From positions 480,001-544,000 of the forward strand of contig OX453272.1 in the NCBI GenBank assembly GCA_949710005.1: 64,000 nt of DNA, written 5' to 3'. The notes below the pieces were generated by a model that had not been told where the DNA came from, did no database searches, and saw only the letters and a list, made by a program, of their open reading frames with translations. Within the stretch, counting starts at the first letter, position 1, and the number at the start of each line of letters is the position of its first letter. The stretch is from Ricordea florida (Eukaryota; Cnidaria; Anthozoa; Corallimorpharia; Ricordeidae). The position numbers and the translations under genes are program-made. Shown piece after piece: positions 35,701 to 50,500 of the stretch.

Positions 35701-38700
35701 GCTAAATATCAGCATAAAAAAGTACTGTGCAGAATATGAGAGCCTAAAGCAGGCTAAATATCAGCATAAAACAGTACTGTGCAGAATATGAGAGTCTGAA
35801 GCAGGCTAAATATCAGCATAAAACAGTACTGTGCAGAATATGAGAGTCTGAAGCGGGCTAAATATCAGCATAAAACAGTACTGTGCAGAATATGAGAGTC
35901 TGAAGCAGGCTAAATATCAGCATAAAACAGTACTGTGCAGAATATGAGAGAGTCTGAAGCAGGCTAAATATCAGCATAAAACAGTACTGTGCAGAATATG
36001 AGAGAGTCTGAAGCAGGCTAAATATCACCATAAAACAGTACTGTGCAGAATATGAGAGCCTGAAGCAGGCTAAATATCAGCATAAAACAGTACTGTGCAG
36101 AATATGAGAGTCTGAAGCAGGGTAAATATCAGCATAAAACAGTACTGTGCAGAATATGAGAGTCTTAAGCAGGCTAAATATCACCATAAAACAGTACTGT
36201 GCAGAATATGAGAGTCTGAAGCAGGCTAAATATCAGCATAAAACAGTACTGTGCAGAATATGAGAGTCTGAAGCAGGCTAAATATCAGCATAAAACAGTA
36301 CTGTGGAGAATATGAGAGTCTGAAGCAGGCTAAATATCAGCATAAAACAGTACTGTGCAGAATATGGGAGTCTGAAGCAGGCTAAATATCAGCATAAAAC
36401 AGTACTGTGGAGAATATGAGAGTCTGAAGCAGGCTAAATATCAGCATAAAACAGTACTGTGCAGAATATGAGAGTCTGAAGCAGGCTAAATATCAGCATA
36501 AAACAGTACTGTGCAGAATATGAGAGCCTGAAGCAGGCTAAATATCAGCATAAAACAGTACTGTGCAGAATATGAGAGCCTGAAGCAGGCTAAATATCAG
36601 CATAAAACAGTACTGTGCAGAATATGAGAGTCTGAAGCAGGCTAAATATCAACATAAAACAGTACTGTGCAGAATATGAGAGTCTGAAGCAGGCTAAATA
36701 TCAGCATAAAACAGTACTGTGCAGAATATGAGAGTCTGAAGCAGGCTAAATATCAGCATAAAACAGTACTGTGCAGAATATGAGAGCCTGAAGCAGGCTA
36801 AATATCAGCATAAAACAGTACTGTGCAGAATATGAAAGTCTAAAGCAGGCTAAATATCAGCATAAAACAGTACTGTGCAGAATATGAGAGCCTGAAGCAG
36901 GCTAAATATCAGCATAAAACAGTACTGTGCAGAACATGAGAGAGTCTGAAGCAGGCTAAATATCAGCATAAAACAGTACTGTGCAGAATATGAGAGTCTG
37001 AAGCAGGCTAAATATCAGCATAAAACAGTACTGTGCAGAATATAAGAGTCTGAAGCAGGCTAAATATCAGCATAAAACAGTACTGTGCAGAATATGAGAG
37101 TCAGAAGCAGGCTAAATATCAGCATAAAACAGTACTGTGCAGAATATGAGAGTCTGAAGCAGGCTAAATATCAGCATAAAACAGTAATGTGCAGAATATG
37201 AGAGTCTGAAGCAGGCTAAATATCAGCATAAAACAGTACTGTGCAGAATATGAGAGTCTGAAGCAGGCTAAATATCAGCATAAAACAGTACTGTGCAGAA
37301 TATGAGAGTCTGAAGCAGGCTAAATATCAGCATAAAACAGTACTGTGCAGAATATGAGAGCTTGAAGCAGGCTAAATATCAGCATAAAACAGTACTGTGC
37401 AGAATATGAGAGTCTGAAGCAGGCTAAATATCAGCATAAAACAGTACTGTGCAGAATATGAGAGTCTAAAGCAGAGTAAATATCAGCATAAAACAGTACT
37501 GTGCAGAATATGAGAGTCTGAAGCAGGCTAAATATCAGCATAAAACAGTACTGTGCAGAATATGAGAGCCTGAAGCAGGCTAAATATCAGCATAAAACAG
37601 TACTGTGCAGAATATGAGAGTCTGAAGCAGGCTAAATATCAGCATAAAACAGTACTGTGCAGAATATGAGAGCCTGAAGCAGGCTAAATATCAGCATAAA
37701 ACAGTACTGTGCAGAATATGAGAGTCTGAAGCAGGCTAAATATCAGCATAAAACAGTACTGTGCAGAATATGAGAGTCTGAAGCAGGCTAAATATCAGCA
37801 TAAAACAGTACTGTGCAGAATATGAGAGAGTCTGAAGCAGGCTAAATATCAGCATAAAACAGTACTGTGCAGAATATGAGAGCGTGAAGCAGGCTAAATA
37901 TCAGCATTAAACAGTACTGTGCAGAATATGAGAGTCTGAAGCAGGGTAAATATCAGCATAAAACAGTACTGTGCAGAATATGAGAGCCTGAAGCAGGCTA
38001 AATATCAGCATAAAAAAGTACTGTGCAGAATATGAGAGTCTGAAGCAGGCTAAATATCAGCATAAAACAGTAATGTGCAGAATATGAGAGCCTGAAGCAG
38101 GCTAAATATCAGCATAAAACAGTACTGTGCAGAATATGAGAGTCTGAAGCAGGCTAAATATCAGCATAAAACAGTACTGTGCAGAATATGAGAGTCTGAA
38201 GCAGGCTAAATATCAGCATAAAACAGTACTGTGCAGAATATGAGAGTCTGAAGCAGGCTAAATATCAGCATAAAACAGTACTGTGCAGAACATGAGAGAA
38301 TCTGAAGCAGGCTAAATATCAGCATAAAACAGTACTGTGCAGAATATGAGAGCGTAAAGCAGGCTAAATATCAGCATTAAACAGTACTGTGCAGAATATG
38401 AGAGTCTGAAGCAGGGTAAATATCAGCATAAAACAGTACTGTGCAGAATATGAGAGCCTGAACCAGGCTAAATATCAGCATAAAACAGTACTGTGCAGAA
38501 TATGAGAGTCTGAAGCAGGCTAAATATCAGCATAAAACAGTACTGTGCAGAATATGAGAGTCTGAAGCAGGCTAAATATCAGCATAAAACAGTACTGTGC
38601 AGAATATGAGAGTCTGAAGCAGGCTAAATATCAGCATAAAACAGTACTGTGCAGAATATAAGAGTCTGAAGCAGGCTAAATATCAGCATAAAACAGTACT

Positions 38701-40999
38701 GTGCAGAATATGAGAGTCTGAAGCAGGCTAAATATCAGCATAAAACAGTACTGTGCAGAATATGAGAGTCTGAAGCAGGCTAAATATCAGCATAAAACAG
38801 TACTGTGCAGAATATGAGAGCGTAAAGCAGGCTAAATATCAGCATTAAACAGTACTGTGCAGAATATGAGAGTCTGAAGGAGGGTAAATATCAGCATAAA
38901 ACAGTACTGTGCAGAATATGAGAGCCTGAAGCAGGCTAAATATCAGCATAAAACAGTACTGTGCAGAATATGAGAGTCTGAAGCAGGCTAAATATCAACA
39001 TAAAACAGTACTGTGCAGAATATGAGAGTCTGAAGGAGGGTAAATATCAGCATAAAACAGTACTGTGCAGAATATGAGAGCCTGAAGCAGGCTAAATATC
39101 AGCATAAAACAGTACTGTGCAGAATATGAGAGTCTGAAGCAGGCTAAATATCAACATAAAACAGTACTGTGCAGAATATGAGAGTCTGAAGCAGGCTAAA
39201 TATCAGCATAAAACAGTACTGTGCAGAATATGAGAGTCTGAAGCAGGCTAAATATCAGCATAAAACAGTACTGTGCAGAATATGAGAGCCTGAAGCAGGC
39301 TAAATATCAGCATAAAACAGTACTGTGCAGAATATGAGAGTCTAAAGCAGGCTAAATATCAGCATAAAACAGTACTGTGCAGAATATGAGAGCCTGAAGC
39401 ACGCTTAATATCAGCATAAAACAGTACTGTGCAGAACATGAGAGAGTCTGAAGCAGGCTAAATATCAGCATAAAACAGTACTGTGCAGAATATGAGAGCC
39501 TGAAGCAGGCTAAATATCGATCAGCATAAAACAGTACTGTGCAGAATATGAGAGTCTGAAGGAGGGTAAATATCAGCATAAAACAGTACTGTGCAGAATA
39601 TGAGAGTCTGAAGCAGGCTAAATATCAGCATAAAACAGTACTGTGCAGAATATGAGAGTCTGAAGCAGGTTAAATATCAGCATAAAACAGTACTGTGCAG
39701 AATATGAGAGTCTGAAGCAGGCTAAATATCAACATAAAACAGTACTGTGCAGAATATGAGAGTCTGAAGCAGGCTAAATATCAGCATAAAACAGTACTGT
39801 GCAGAATATGAGAGTCTGAAGCAGGCTAAATATCAGCATAAAACAGTACTGTGCAGAATATGAGAGCCTGAAGCAGGCTAAATATCAGCATAAAACAGTA
39901 CTGTGCAGAATATGAGAGTCTGAAGCAGGCTAAATATCAGCATAAAACAGTACTGTGCAGAATATGAGAGCCTGAAGCAGGCTAAATATCAGCATAAAAC
40001 AGTACTGTGCAGAACATGAGAGAGTCTGAAGCAGGCTAAATATCAGCATAAAACAGTACTGTGCAGAATATGAGAGCCTAAAGCAGGCTAAATATCAGCA
40101 TAAAACAGTACTGCGCAGAATATGAGAGTCTGAAGCAGGGTAAATATCAACATAAAACAGTACTGTGCAGAATATGAGAGTCTGAAGCAGGCTAAATATC
40201 AGCATAAAACAGTACTGTGCAGAATATGAGAGTCTGAAGCAGGGTAAATATCAGCATAAAACAGTACTTTGCAGAATATGAGAGCCTGAAGCAGGCTAAA
40301 TATCAGCATAAAACAGTACTGTGCAGAATATGAGAGTCTGAAGCAGGCTAAATATCAGCATAAAACAGTACTGTGCAGAATATGAGAGTCTGAAGCAGGC
40401 TAAATATCAGCATAAAACAGTACTGTGCAGAATATGAGAGTCTGAAGCAGGCTAAATATCAGCATAAAACAGTACTGTGCAGAATATGAGAGTCTGAAGC
40501 AGGCTAAATATCAGCATAAAACAGTACTGTGCAGAATATGAGAGTCTGAAGCAGGCTAAATATCAGCATAAAACAGTACTGTGCAGAATATGAGAGTCTG
40601 AAGCAGGCTAAATATCAGCATAAAACAGTACTGTGCAGAATATGAGAGCCTGAAGCAGGCTAAATATCAGCATAAAACAGTACTGTGCAGAATATGAGAG
40701 TCTAAAGCAGGCTAAATATCAGCATAAAACAGTACTGTGCAGAATATGAGAGTCTGAAGCAGGCTAAATATCAGCATAAAACAGTACTGTGCAGAACATG
40801 AGAGAATCTGAAGCAGGCTAAATATCAGCATAAAACAGTACTGTGCAGAATATGAGAGCGTGAAGCAGGCTAAATATCAGCATTAAACAGTACTGTGCAG
40901 AATATGAGAGTCTGAAGCAGGGTAAATATCAGCATAAAACAGTACTGTGCAGAATATGAGAGCCTGAAGCAGGCTAAATATCAGCATAAAACAGTACTG

Positions 41000-43900
41000 T
41001 GCAGAATATGAGAGTCTGAAGCAGGCTAAATATCAGCATAAAACAGTACTGTGCAGAACATGAGAGAGTCTGAAGCAGGCTAAATATCAGCATAAAACAG
41101 TACTGTGCAGAATATGAGAGCGTAAAGCAGGCTAAATATCAGAATTAAACAGTACTGTGCAGAATATGAGAGTCTGAAGCAGGGTAAATATCAGCATAAA
41201 ACAGTACTGCGCAGAATATGAGAGTCTGAAGCAGGGTAAATATCAACATAAAACAGTACTGTGCAGAATATGAGAGTCTGAAGCAGGCTAAATATCAGCA
41301 TAAAACAGTACTGTGCAGAATATGAGTCTGAAGCAGGCTAAATATCAGCATAAAACAGTACTCTGCAGAATATGAGAGCCTGAAGCAGGCTAAATATCAG
41401 CATAAAACAGTACTGTGCAGAATATGAGAGTCTGAAGCAGGCTAAATATCAGCATAAAACAGTACTGTGCAGAATATGAGAGTCTGAAGCAGGCTAAATA
41501 TCAGCATAAAACAGTACTGTGCAGAATATTAGAGTCTGAAGCAGGTTAAATATCAGCATAAAACAGTACTGTGCAGAATATGAGAGTCTGAAGCAGGCTA
41601 AATATCAGCATAAAACAGTACTGTGCAGAATATGAGAGTCTGAAGCAGGCTAAATATCAGCATAAACTAGTACTGTGCAGAATATGAGAGCCTGAAGCAG
41701 GCTAAATATCAGAATAAAACAGTACTGTGCAGAATATGAGAGTCTGAAGCAGGCTAAATATCAGCATAAAACAGTACTGTGCAGAATATGAGGGTCTGAA
41801 GCAGGCTAAATATCAGCATAAAACAGTACTGTGCAGAACATGAGAGAGTCTGAAGCAGGCCAAATATCAGCATAAAACAGTACTGTGCAGAATATGAGAG
41901 CGTGAAGCAGGCTAAATATCAGCATTAAACAGTACTGTGCAGAATATGAGAGTCTGAAGCAGGGTAAATATCAGCATAAAAATGTACTGTGCAGAATATG
42001 AGAGCCTGAAGCAGGCTAAATATCAGCATAAAACAGTACTGTGCAGAATATGAGAGTCTGAAGCAGGCTAAATATCAGCATAAAACAGTACTGTGCAGAA
42101 TATGAGAGCCTGAAGCAGGCTAAATATCAGCATAAAACAGTACTGTGCAAAATATGAGAGTCTAAAGCAGGCTAAATATCAGCATAAAACAGTACTGTGC
42201 AGAACATGAGAGAGTCTGAAGCAGCCTAAATATCAGCATAAAACAGTACTGTGCAGAATATGAGAGCGTAAAGCAGGCTAAATATCAGCATTAAACAGTA
42301 CTGTGCAGAATATGAGAGTCTGAAGCAGGGTAAATATCAGCATAAAACAGTACTGTGCAGAATATGAGAGCCTGAAGCAGGCTAAATATCAGCATAAAAC
42401 AGTACTGTGCAGAATATGAGAGTCTGAAGCAGGCTAAATATCAGCATAAAACAGTACTGTGCAGAATATGAGAGCCTGAAGCAGGCTAAATATCAGCATA
42501 AAACAGTACTGTGCAGAATATGAGAGTCTGAAGCAGGCTAAATATCAGCATAAAACAGTACTGTGCAGAATATGAGAGTCTGAAGCAGGCTAAATATCAG
42601 CATAAAACAGTACTGTGCAGAATATGAGAGTCTGAAGCAGGCTAAATATCAGCATAAAACAGTACTGTGCAGAATATGAGAGTCTGAAGCAGGCTAAATA
42701 TCAGCATAAAACAGTACTGTGCAGAATATGAGAGTCTGAAGCAGGCTAAATATCAGCATAAAACAGTACTGTGCAGAATATGAGAGCCTGAAGCAGGCTA
42801 AATATCAGCATAAAACAGTACTGTGCAGAATATGAGAGTCTGAAGCGGGCTAAATATCAGCATAAAACAGTACTGTGCAGAATATGAGAGCCTGAAGCAG
42901 GCTAAATATCAGCATAAAACAGTACTGTGCAGAATATGAGAGTCTAAAGCAGGCTAAATATCAGCATAAAACAGTACTGTGCAGAACATGAGAGAGTCTG
43001 AAGCAGGCTAAATATCAGCATAAAACAGTACTGTGCAGAATATGAGAGCGTAAAGCAGGCTAAATATCAGCATTAAACAGTACTGTGCAGAATATGAGAG
43101 TCTGAAGCAGGGTAAATATCAGCATAAAACAGTACTGTGCAGAATATGAAAGCCTGAAGCAGGCTAAATATCAGCATAAAACAGTACTGTGCAGAATATG
43201 AGAGTCTGAAGCAGCCTAAATATCAGCATAAAACAGTACTGTGCAGAATATGAGAGCCTGAAGCAGGCTAAATATCAGCATAAAACAGTACTGTGCAGAA
43301 TATGAGAGTCTGAAGCAGGCTAAATATCAGCATAAAACAGTACTGTGCAGAATATGAGAGTCTGAAGCAGGCTAAATATCAGCATAAAACAGTACTGTGC
43401 AGAATATGAGAGTCTGAAGCAGGCTAAATATCAGCATAAAACAGTACTGTGCAGAATATGAGAGTCTGAAGCAGGCTAAATATCAGCATAAAACAGTACT
43501 GTGCAGAATATGAGAGTCTGAAGCAGGCTAAATACCAGCATAAAACAGTACTGTGCAGAATATGAGAGTCTGAAGCAGGCTAAATATCAGCATAAAACAG
43601 TACTGTGCAGAATATGAGAGCCTGAAGCAGGCTAAATATCAGCATAAAACAGTAAAGTGCAGAATATGAGAGTCTGAAGCAGGCTAAATATCAGCATAAA
43701 ACAGTACTGTGCAGAATATGAGAGTCTGAAGCAGGCTAAATATCAGCATAAAACAGTACTGTGCAGAACATGAGAGAGTCTGAAGCAGGCTAAATATCAG
43801 CATAAAACAGTACTGTGCAGAATATGAGAGTCTGAAGCAGGCTAAATATCAGCATAAAACAGTACTGTGCAGAATATGAGAGCCTGAAGCAGGCTAAATA

Positions 43901-46900
43901 TCAGCATAAAACAGTACTGTGCAGAATATGAGAGTCTGAAGCAGGCTAAATATCAGCATAAAACAGTACTGTGCAGAATATGAGAGTCTGAAGCAGGCTA
44001 AATATCAGCATAAAACAGTACTGTGCAGAACATGAGAGAATCTGAAGCAGGCTAAATATCAGCATAAAACAGTACTGTGCAGAATATGAGAGCGTGAAGC
44101 AGGCTAAATATCAGCATTAAACAGTACTGTGCAGAATATGAGAGTCTGAAGCAGGGTAAATATCAGCATAAAACAGTACTGTGCAGAATATGAGAGCCTG
44201 AAGCAGGCTAAATATCAGCATAAAACAGTACTGTGCAGAATATGAGAGTCTGAAGCAGGCTAAATATCAGCATAAAACAGTACTGTGCAGAATATGAGAG
44301 CCTGAAGCAGGCTAAATATCAGCATAAAACAGTACTGTGCAGAATATAAGAGTCTGAAGCAGGCTAAATATCAGCATAAAACAGTACTGTGCAGAATATG
44401 AGAGTCTGAAGCAGGCTAAATATCAGCATAAAACAGTACTGTGCAGAATATGAGAGTCTGAAGCAGGCTAAATATCAGCATAAAACAGTACTGTGCAGAA
44501 TATGAGAGTCTGAAGCAGGCTAAATATCAGCATAAAACAGTACTGTGCAGAACATGAGAGAGTCTGAAGCAGGCTAAATATCAGCATAAAACAGTACTGT
44601 GCAGAATATGAGAGCGTAAAGCAGGCTAAATATCAGAATTAAACAGTACTGTGCAGAATATGAGAGTCTGAAGCAGGGTAAATATCAGCATAAAACAGTA
44701 CTGCGCAGAATATGAGAGTCTGAAGCAGGGTAAATATCAACATAAAACAGTACTGTGCAGAATATGAGAGTCTGAAGCAGGCTAAATATCAGCATAAAAC
44801 AGTACTGTGCAGAATATGAGTCTGAAGCAGGCTAAATATCAGCATAAAACAGTACTCTGCAGAATATGAGAGCCTGAAGCAGGCTAAATATCAGCATAAA
44901 ACAGTACTGTGCAGAATATGAGAGTCTGAAGCAGGCTAAATATCAGCATAAAACAGTACTGTGCAGAATATGAGAGTCTGAAGCAGGCTAAATATCAGCA
45001 TAAAACAGTACTGTGCAGAATATTAGAGTCTGAAGCAGGTTAAATATCAGCATAAAACAGTACTGTGCAGAATATGAGAGTCTGAAGCAGGCTAAATATC
45101 AGCATAAAACAGTACTGTGCAGAATATGAGAGTCTGAAGCAGGCTAAATATCAGCATAAACTAGTACTGTGCAGAATATGAGAGCCTGAAGCAGGCTAAA
45201 TATCAGCATAAAACAGTACTGTGCAGAATATGAGAGTCTGAAGCAGGCTAAATATCAGCATAAAACAGTACTGTGCAGAATATGAGGGTCTGAAGCAGGC
45301 TAAATATCAGCATAAAACAGTACTGTGCAGAACATGAGAGAGTCTGAAGCAGGCCAAATATCAGCATAAAACAGTACTGTGCAGAATATGAGAGCGTGAA
45401 GCAGGCTAAATATCAGCATTAAACAGTACTGTGCAGAATATGAGAGTCTGAAGCAGGGTAAATATCAGCATAAAAATGTACTGTGCAGAATATGAGAGCC
45501 TGAAGCAGGCTAAATATCAGCATAAAACAGTACTGTGCAGAATATGAGAGTCTGAAGCAGGCTAAATATCAGCATAAAACAGTACTGTGCAGAATATGAG
45601 AGCCTGAAGCAGGCTAAATATCAGCATAAAACAGTACTGTGCAAAATATGAGAGTCTAAAGCAGGCTAAATATCAGCATAAAACAGTACTGTGCAGAACA
45701 TGAGAGAGTCTGAAGCAGCCTAAATATCAGCATAAAACAGTACTGTGCAGAATATGAGAGCGTAAAGCAGGCTAAATATCAGCATTAAACAGTACTGTGC
45801 AGAATATGAGAGTCTGAAGCAGGGTAAATATCAGCATAAAACAGTACTGTGCAGAATATGAGAGCCTGAAGCAGGCTAAATATCAGCATAAAACAGTACT
45901 GTGCAGAATATGAGAGTCTGAAGCAGGCTAAATATCAGCATAAAACAGTACTGTGCAGAATATGAGAGCCTGAAGCAGGCTAAATATCAGCATAAAACAG
46001 TACTGTGCAGAATATGAGAGTCTGAAGCAGGCTAAATATCAGCATAAAACAGTACTGTGCAGAATATGAGAGTCTGAAGCAGGCTAAATATCAGCATAAA
46101 ACAGTACTGTGCAGAATATGAGAGTCTGAAGCAGGCTAAATATCAGCATAAAACAGTACTGTGCAGAATATGAGAGTCTGAAGCAGGCTAAATATCAGCA
46201 TAAAACAGTACTGTGCAGAATATGAGAGTCTGAAGCAGGCTAAATATCAGCATAAAACAGTACTGTGCAGAATATGAGAGCCTGAAGCAGGCTAAATATC
46301 AGCATAAAACAGTACTGTGCAGAATATGAGAGTCTGAAGCGGGCTAAATATCAGCATAAAACAGTACTGTGCAGAATATGAGAGCCTGAAGCAGGCTAAA
46401 TATCAGCATAAAACAGTACTGTGCAGAATATGAGAGTCTAAAGCAGGCTAAATATCAGCATAAAACAGTACTGTGCAGAACATGAGAGAGTCTGAAGCAG
46501 GCTAAATATCAGCATAAAACAGTACTGTGCAGAATATGAGAGCGTAAAGCAGGCTAAATATCAGCATTAAACAGTACTGTGCAGAATATGAGAGTCTGAA
46601 GCAGGGTAAATATCAGCATAAAACAGTACTGTGCAGAATATGAAAGCCTGAAGCAGGCTAAATATCAGCATAAAACAGTACTGTGCAGAATATGAGAGTC
46701 TGAAGCAGCCTAAATATCAGCATAAAACAGTACTGTGCAGAATATGAGAGCCTGAAGCAGGCTAAATATCAGCATAAAACAGTACTGTGCAGAATATGAG
46801 AGTCTGAAGCAGGCTAAATATCAGCATAAAACAGTACTGTGCAGAATATGAGAGTCTGAAGCAGGCTAAATATCAGCATAAAACAGTACTGTGCAGAATA

Positions 46901-47500
46901 TGAGAGTCTGAAGCAGGCTAAATATCAGCATAAAACAGTACTGTGCAGAATATGAGAGTCTGAAGCAGGCTAAATATCAGCATAAAACAGTACTGTGCAG
47001 AATATGAGAGTCTGAAGCAGGCTAAATATCAGCATAAAACAGTACTGTGCAGAATATGAGAGTCTGAAGCAGGCTAAATATCAGCATAAAACAGTACTGT
47101 GCAGAATATGAGAGCCTGAAGCAGGCTAAATATCAGCATAAAACAGTAAAGTGCAGAATATGAGAGTCTGAAGCAGGCTAAATATCAGCATAAAACAGTA
47201 CTGTGCAGAATATGAGAGTCTGAAGCAGGCTAAATATCAGCATAAAACAGTACTGTGCAGAACATGAGAGAGTCTGAAGCAGGCTAAATATCAGCATAAA
47301 ACAGTACTGTGCAGAATATGAGAGTCTGAAGCAGGCTAAATATCAGCATAAAACAGTACTGTGCAGAATATGAGAGCCTGAAGCAGGCTAAATATCAGCA
47401 TAAAACAGTACTGTGCAGAATATGAGAGTCTGAAGCAGGCTAAATATCAGCATAAAACAGTACTGTGCAGAATATGAGAGTCTGAAGCAGGCTAAATATC
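41000..47500 (+). repeat. Higher-order repeat, 3,494 bp, two copies, with a third partial copy
   Basis: At least five rare markers recur at an offset of 3,494: AACATGAGAGAG 41057/44551, the 50-bp TATGAGTCTG unit 41321/44815, CATAAACTAG 41661/45155, AATGTACTG 41981/45475, AGTAAAGTGC 43651/47145. Agreement is lost before about 41,000 and after about 44,000 in the first copy. Part of the second copy (about 45.6-48 kb) appears again 4,330 bp on: GCAAAATATG 45641/49971. Confidence 0.85.
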
Positions 47501-50500
47501 AGCATAAAACAGTACTGTGCAGAATATGAGAGTCTGAAGCAGGCTAAATATCAGCATAAAACAGTACTGTGCAGAATATAAGAGTCTAAAGCAGGCTAAA
47601 TATCAGCATAAAACAGTACTGTGCAGAACATGAGAGAGTCTGAAGCAGGCTAAATATCAGCATAAAACAGTACTGTGCAGAATATGAGAGCGTAAAGCAG
47701 GCTAAATATCAGCATTAAACAGTACTGAGCAGAATATGAGAGTCTGAAGCAGGGTAAATATCAGCATAAAACAGTACTGTGCAGAATATGAGAGCCTGAA
47801 GCAGGCTAAATATCAGCATAAAACAGTACTGTGCAGAATATGAGAGTCTGAAGCAGGCTAAATATCAGCATAAAACAGTACTGTGCAGAATATGAGAGCC
47901 TGAAGCAGGCTAAATATCAGCATAAAACAGTACTGTGCAGAATATGAGAGTCTGAAGCAGGCTAAATATCAGCATAAAACAGTACTGTGCAGAATATGAG
48001 AGTCTGAAGCAGGCTAAATATCAGCATAAAACAGTACTGTGCAGAATATGAGAGTCTGAAGCAGGCTAAATATCAGCATAAAACAGTACTGTGCAGAATA
48101 TGAGAGTCTGAAGCAGGCTAAATATCAGCATAAAACAGTACTGTGCAGAATATGAGAGTCTGAAGCAGGCTAAATATCAGCATAAAACAGTACTGTGCAG
48201 AATATGAGAGTCTGAAGCAGGCTAAATATCAGCATAAAACAGTACTGTGCAGAATATGAGAGCCTGAAGCAGGCTAAATATCAGCATAAAACAGTACTGT
48301 GCAGAATATGAGAGTCTGAAGCAGGCTAAATATCAGCATAAAACAGTACTGTGCAGAATATGAGAGTCTGAAGCAGGCTAAATATCAGCATAAAACAGTA
48401 CTGTGCAGAACATGAGAGAGTCTGAAGCAGGCTAAATATCAGCATAAAACAGTACTGTGCAGAATATGAGAGTCTGAAGCAGGCTAAATATCAGCATAAA
48501 ACAGTACTGTGCAGAATATGAGAGTCTGAAGCAGGCTAAATATCAGCATAAAACAGTACTGTGCAGAACATGAGAGAGTCTGAAGCAGGCTAAATATCAG
48601 CATAAAACAGTACTGTGCAGAATATGAGAGCGTGAAGCAGGCTAAATATCAGCATTAAACAGTACTGTGCAGAATATGAGAGTCTGAAGCAGGGTAAATA
48701 TCAGCATAAAACAGTACTGTGCAGAATATGAGAGCCTGAAGCAGGCTAAATATCAGCATAAAACAGTACTGTGCAGAATATGAGAGTCTGAAGCAGGCTA
48801 AATATCAGCATAAAACAGTACTGTGCAGAATATGAGAGCCTGAAGCAGGCTAAATATCAGCATAAAACAGTACTGTGCAGAATATGAGAGTCTGAAGCAG
48901 GCTAAATATCAGCATAAAACAGTACTGTGCAGAATATGAGAGTCTGAAGCAGGCTAAATATCAGCATAAAACAGTACTGTGCAGAATATGAGAGTCTGAA
49001 GCAGGCTAAATATCAGCATAAAAAAGTACTGTGCAGAACATGAGAGAGTCTGAAGCAGGCTAAATATCAGCATAAAACAGTACTGTGCAGAATATGAGAG
49101 CGTAAAGCAGGCTAAATATCAGCATTAAACAGTACTGTGCAGAATATGAGAGTCTGAAGCAGGGTAAATATCAGCATAAAACAGTACTGTGCAGAATATG
49201 AGAGCCTGAAGCAGGCTAAATATCAGCATAAAACAGTACTGTGCAGAATATGAGAGTCTGAAGCAGGCAAAATATCAGCATAAAACAGTACTGTGCAGAA
49301 TATGAGAGCCTGAAGCAGGCTAAATATCAGCATAAACCAGTACTGTGCAGAATATGAGAGTCTGAAGCAGGCTAAATATCAGCATAAAACAGTACTGTGC
49401 AGAATATGAGAGTCTGAAGCAGGCTAAATATCAGCATAAAACAGTACTGTGCAGAATATGAGAGCCTGAAGCAGGCTAAATATCAGCATAAAACAGTACT
49501 GTGCAGAATATGAGAGTCTGAAGCAGGCTAAATATCAGCATAAAACAGTACTGTGCAGAATATGAGAGCCTGAAGCAGGCTAAATAGCAGCATAAAACAG
49601 TACTGTGCAGAATATGAGAGTCTGAAGCAGGCTAAATATCAGCATAAAACAGTACTGTGCAGAATATGAGAGTCTGAAGCAGCCTAAATATCAGCATAAA
49701 AAAGTACTGTGCAGAATATGAGAGTCTGAAGCAGGCTAAATATCAGCATAAAACAGTACTGTGCAGAATATGAGAGTCTGAAGCAGGGTAAATATCAGCA
49801 TAAAACAGTACTGTGCAGAATATGAGAGCCTGAAGCAGGCTAAACATCAGCATAAAACAGTACTGTGCAGAATATGAGAGTCTGAAGCAGGCTAAATATC
49901 AGCATAAAACAGTACTGTGCAGAATATGAGAGCCTGAAGCAGGCTAAATATCAGCATAAAACAGTACTGTGCAAAATATGAGAGTCTAAAGCAGGCTAAA
50001 TATCAGCATAAAACAGTACTGTGCAGAACATGAGAGAGTCTGAAGCAGCCTAAATATCAGCATAAAACAGTACTGTGCAGAATATGAGAGCGTAAAGCAG
50101 GCTAAATATCAGCATTAAACAGTACTGTGCAGAATATGAGAGTCTGAAGCAGGGTAAATATCAGCATAAAACAGTACTGTGCAGAATATGAGAGCCTGAA
50201 GCAGGCTAAATATCAGCATAAAACAGTACTGTGCAGAATATGAGAGTCTGAAGCAGGCTAAATATCAGCATAAAACAGTACTGTGCAGAATATGAGAGCC
50301 TGAAGCAGGCTAAATATCAGCATAAAACAGTACTGTGCAGAATATGAGAGTCTGAAGCAGGCTAAATATCAGCATAAAACAGTACTGTGCAGAATATGAG
50401 AGTCTGAAGCAGGCTAAATATCAGCATAAAACAGTACTGTGCAGAATATGAGAGTCTGAAGCAGGCTAAATATCAGCATAAAACAGTACTGTGCAGAATA

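Noticed and set aside
39352..39579. Minus-strand 75-residue frame
   Set aside because: It is satellite translated across a few length-variant monomers, with no independent coding evidence.
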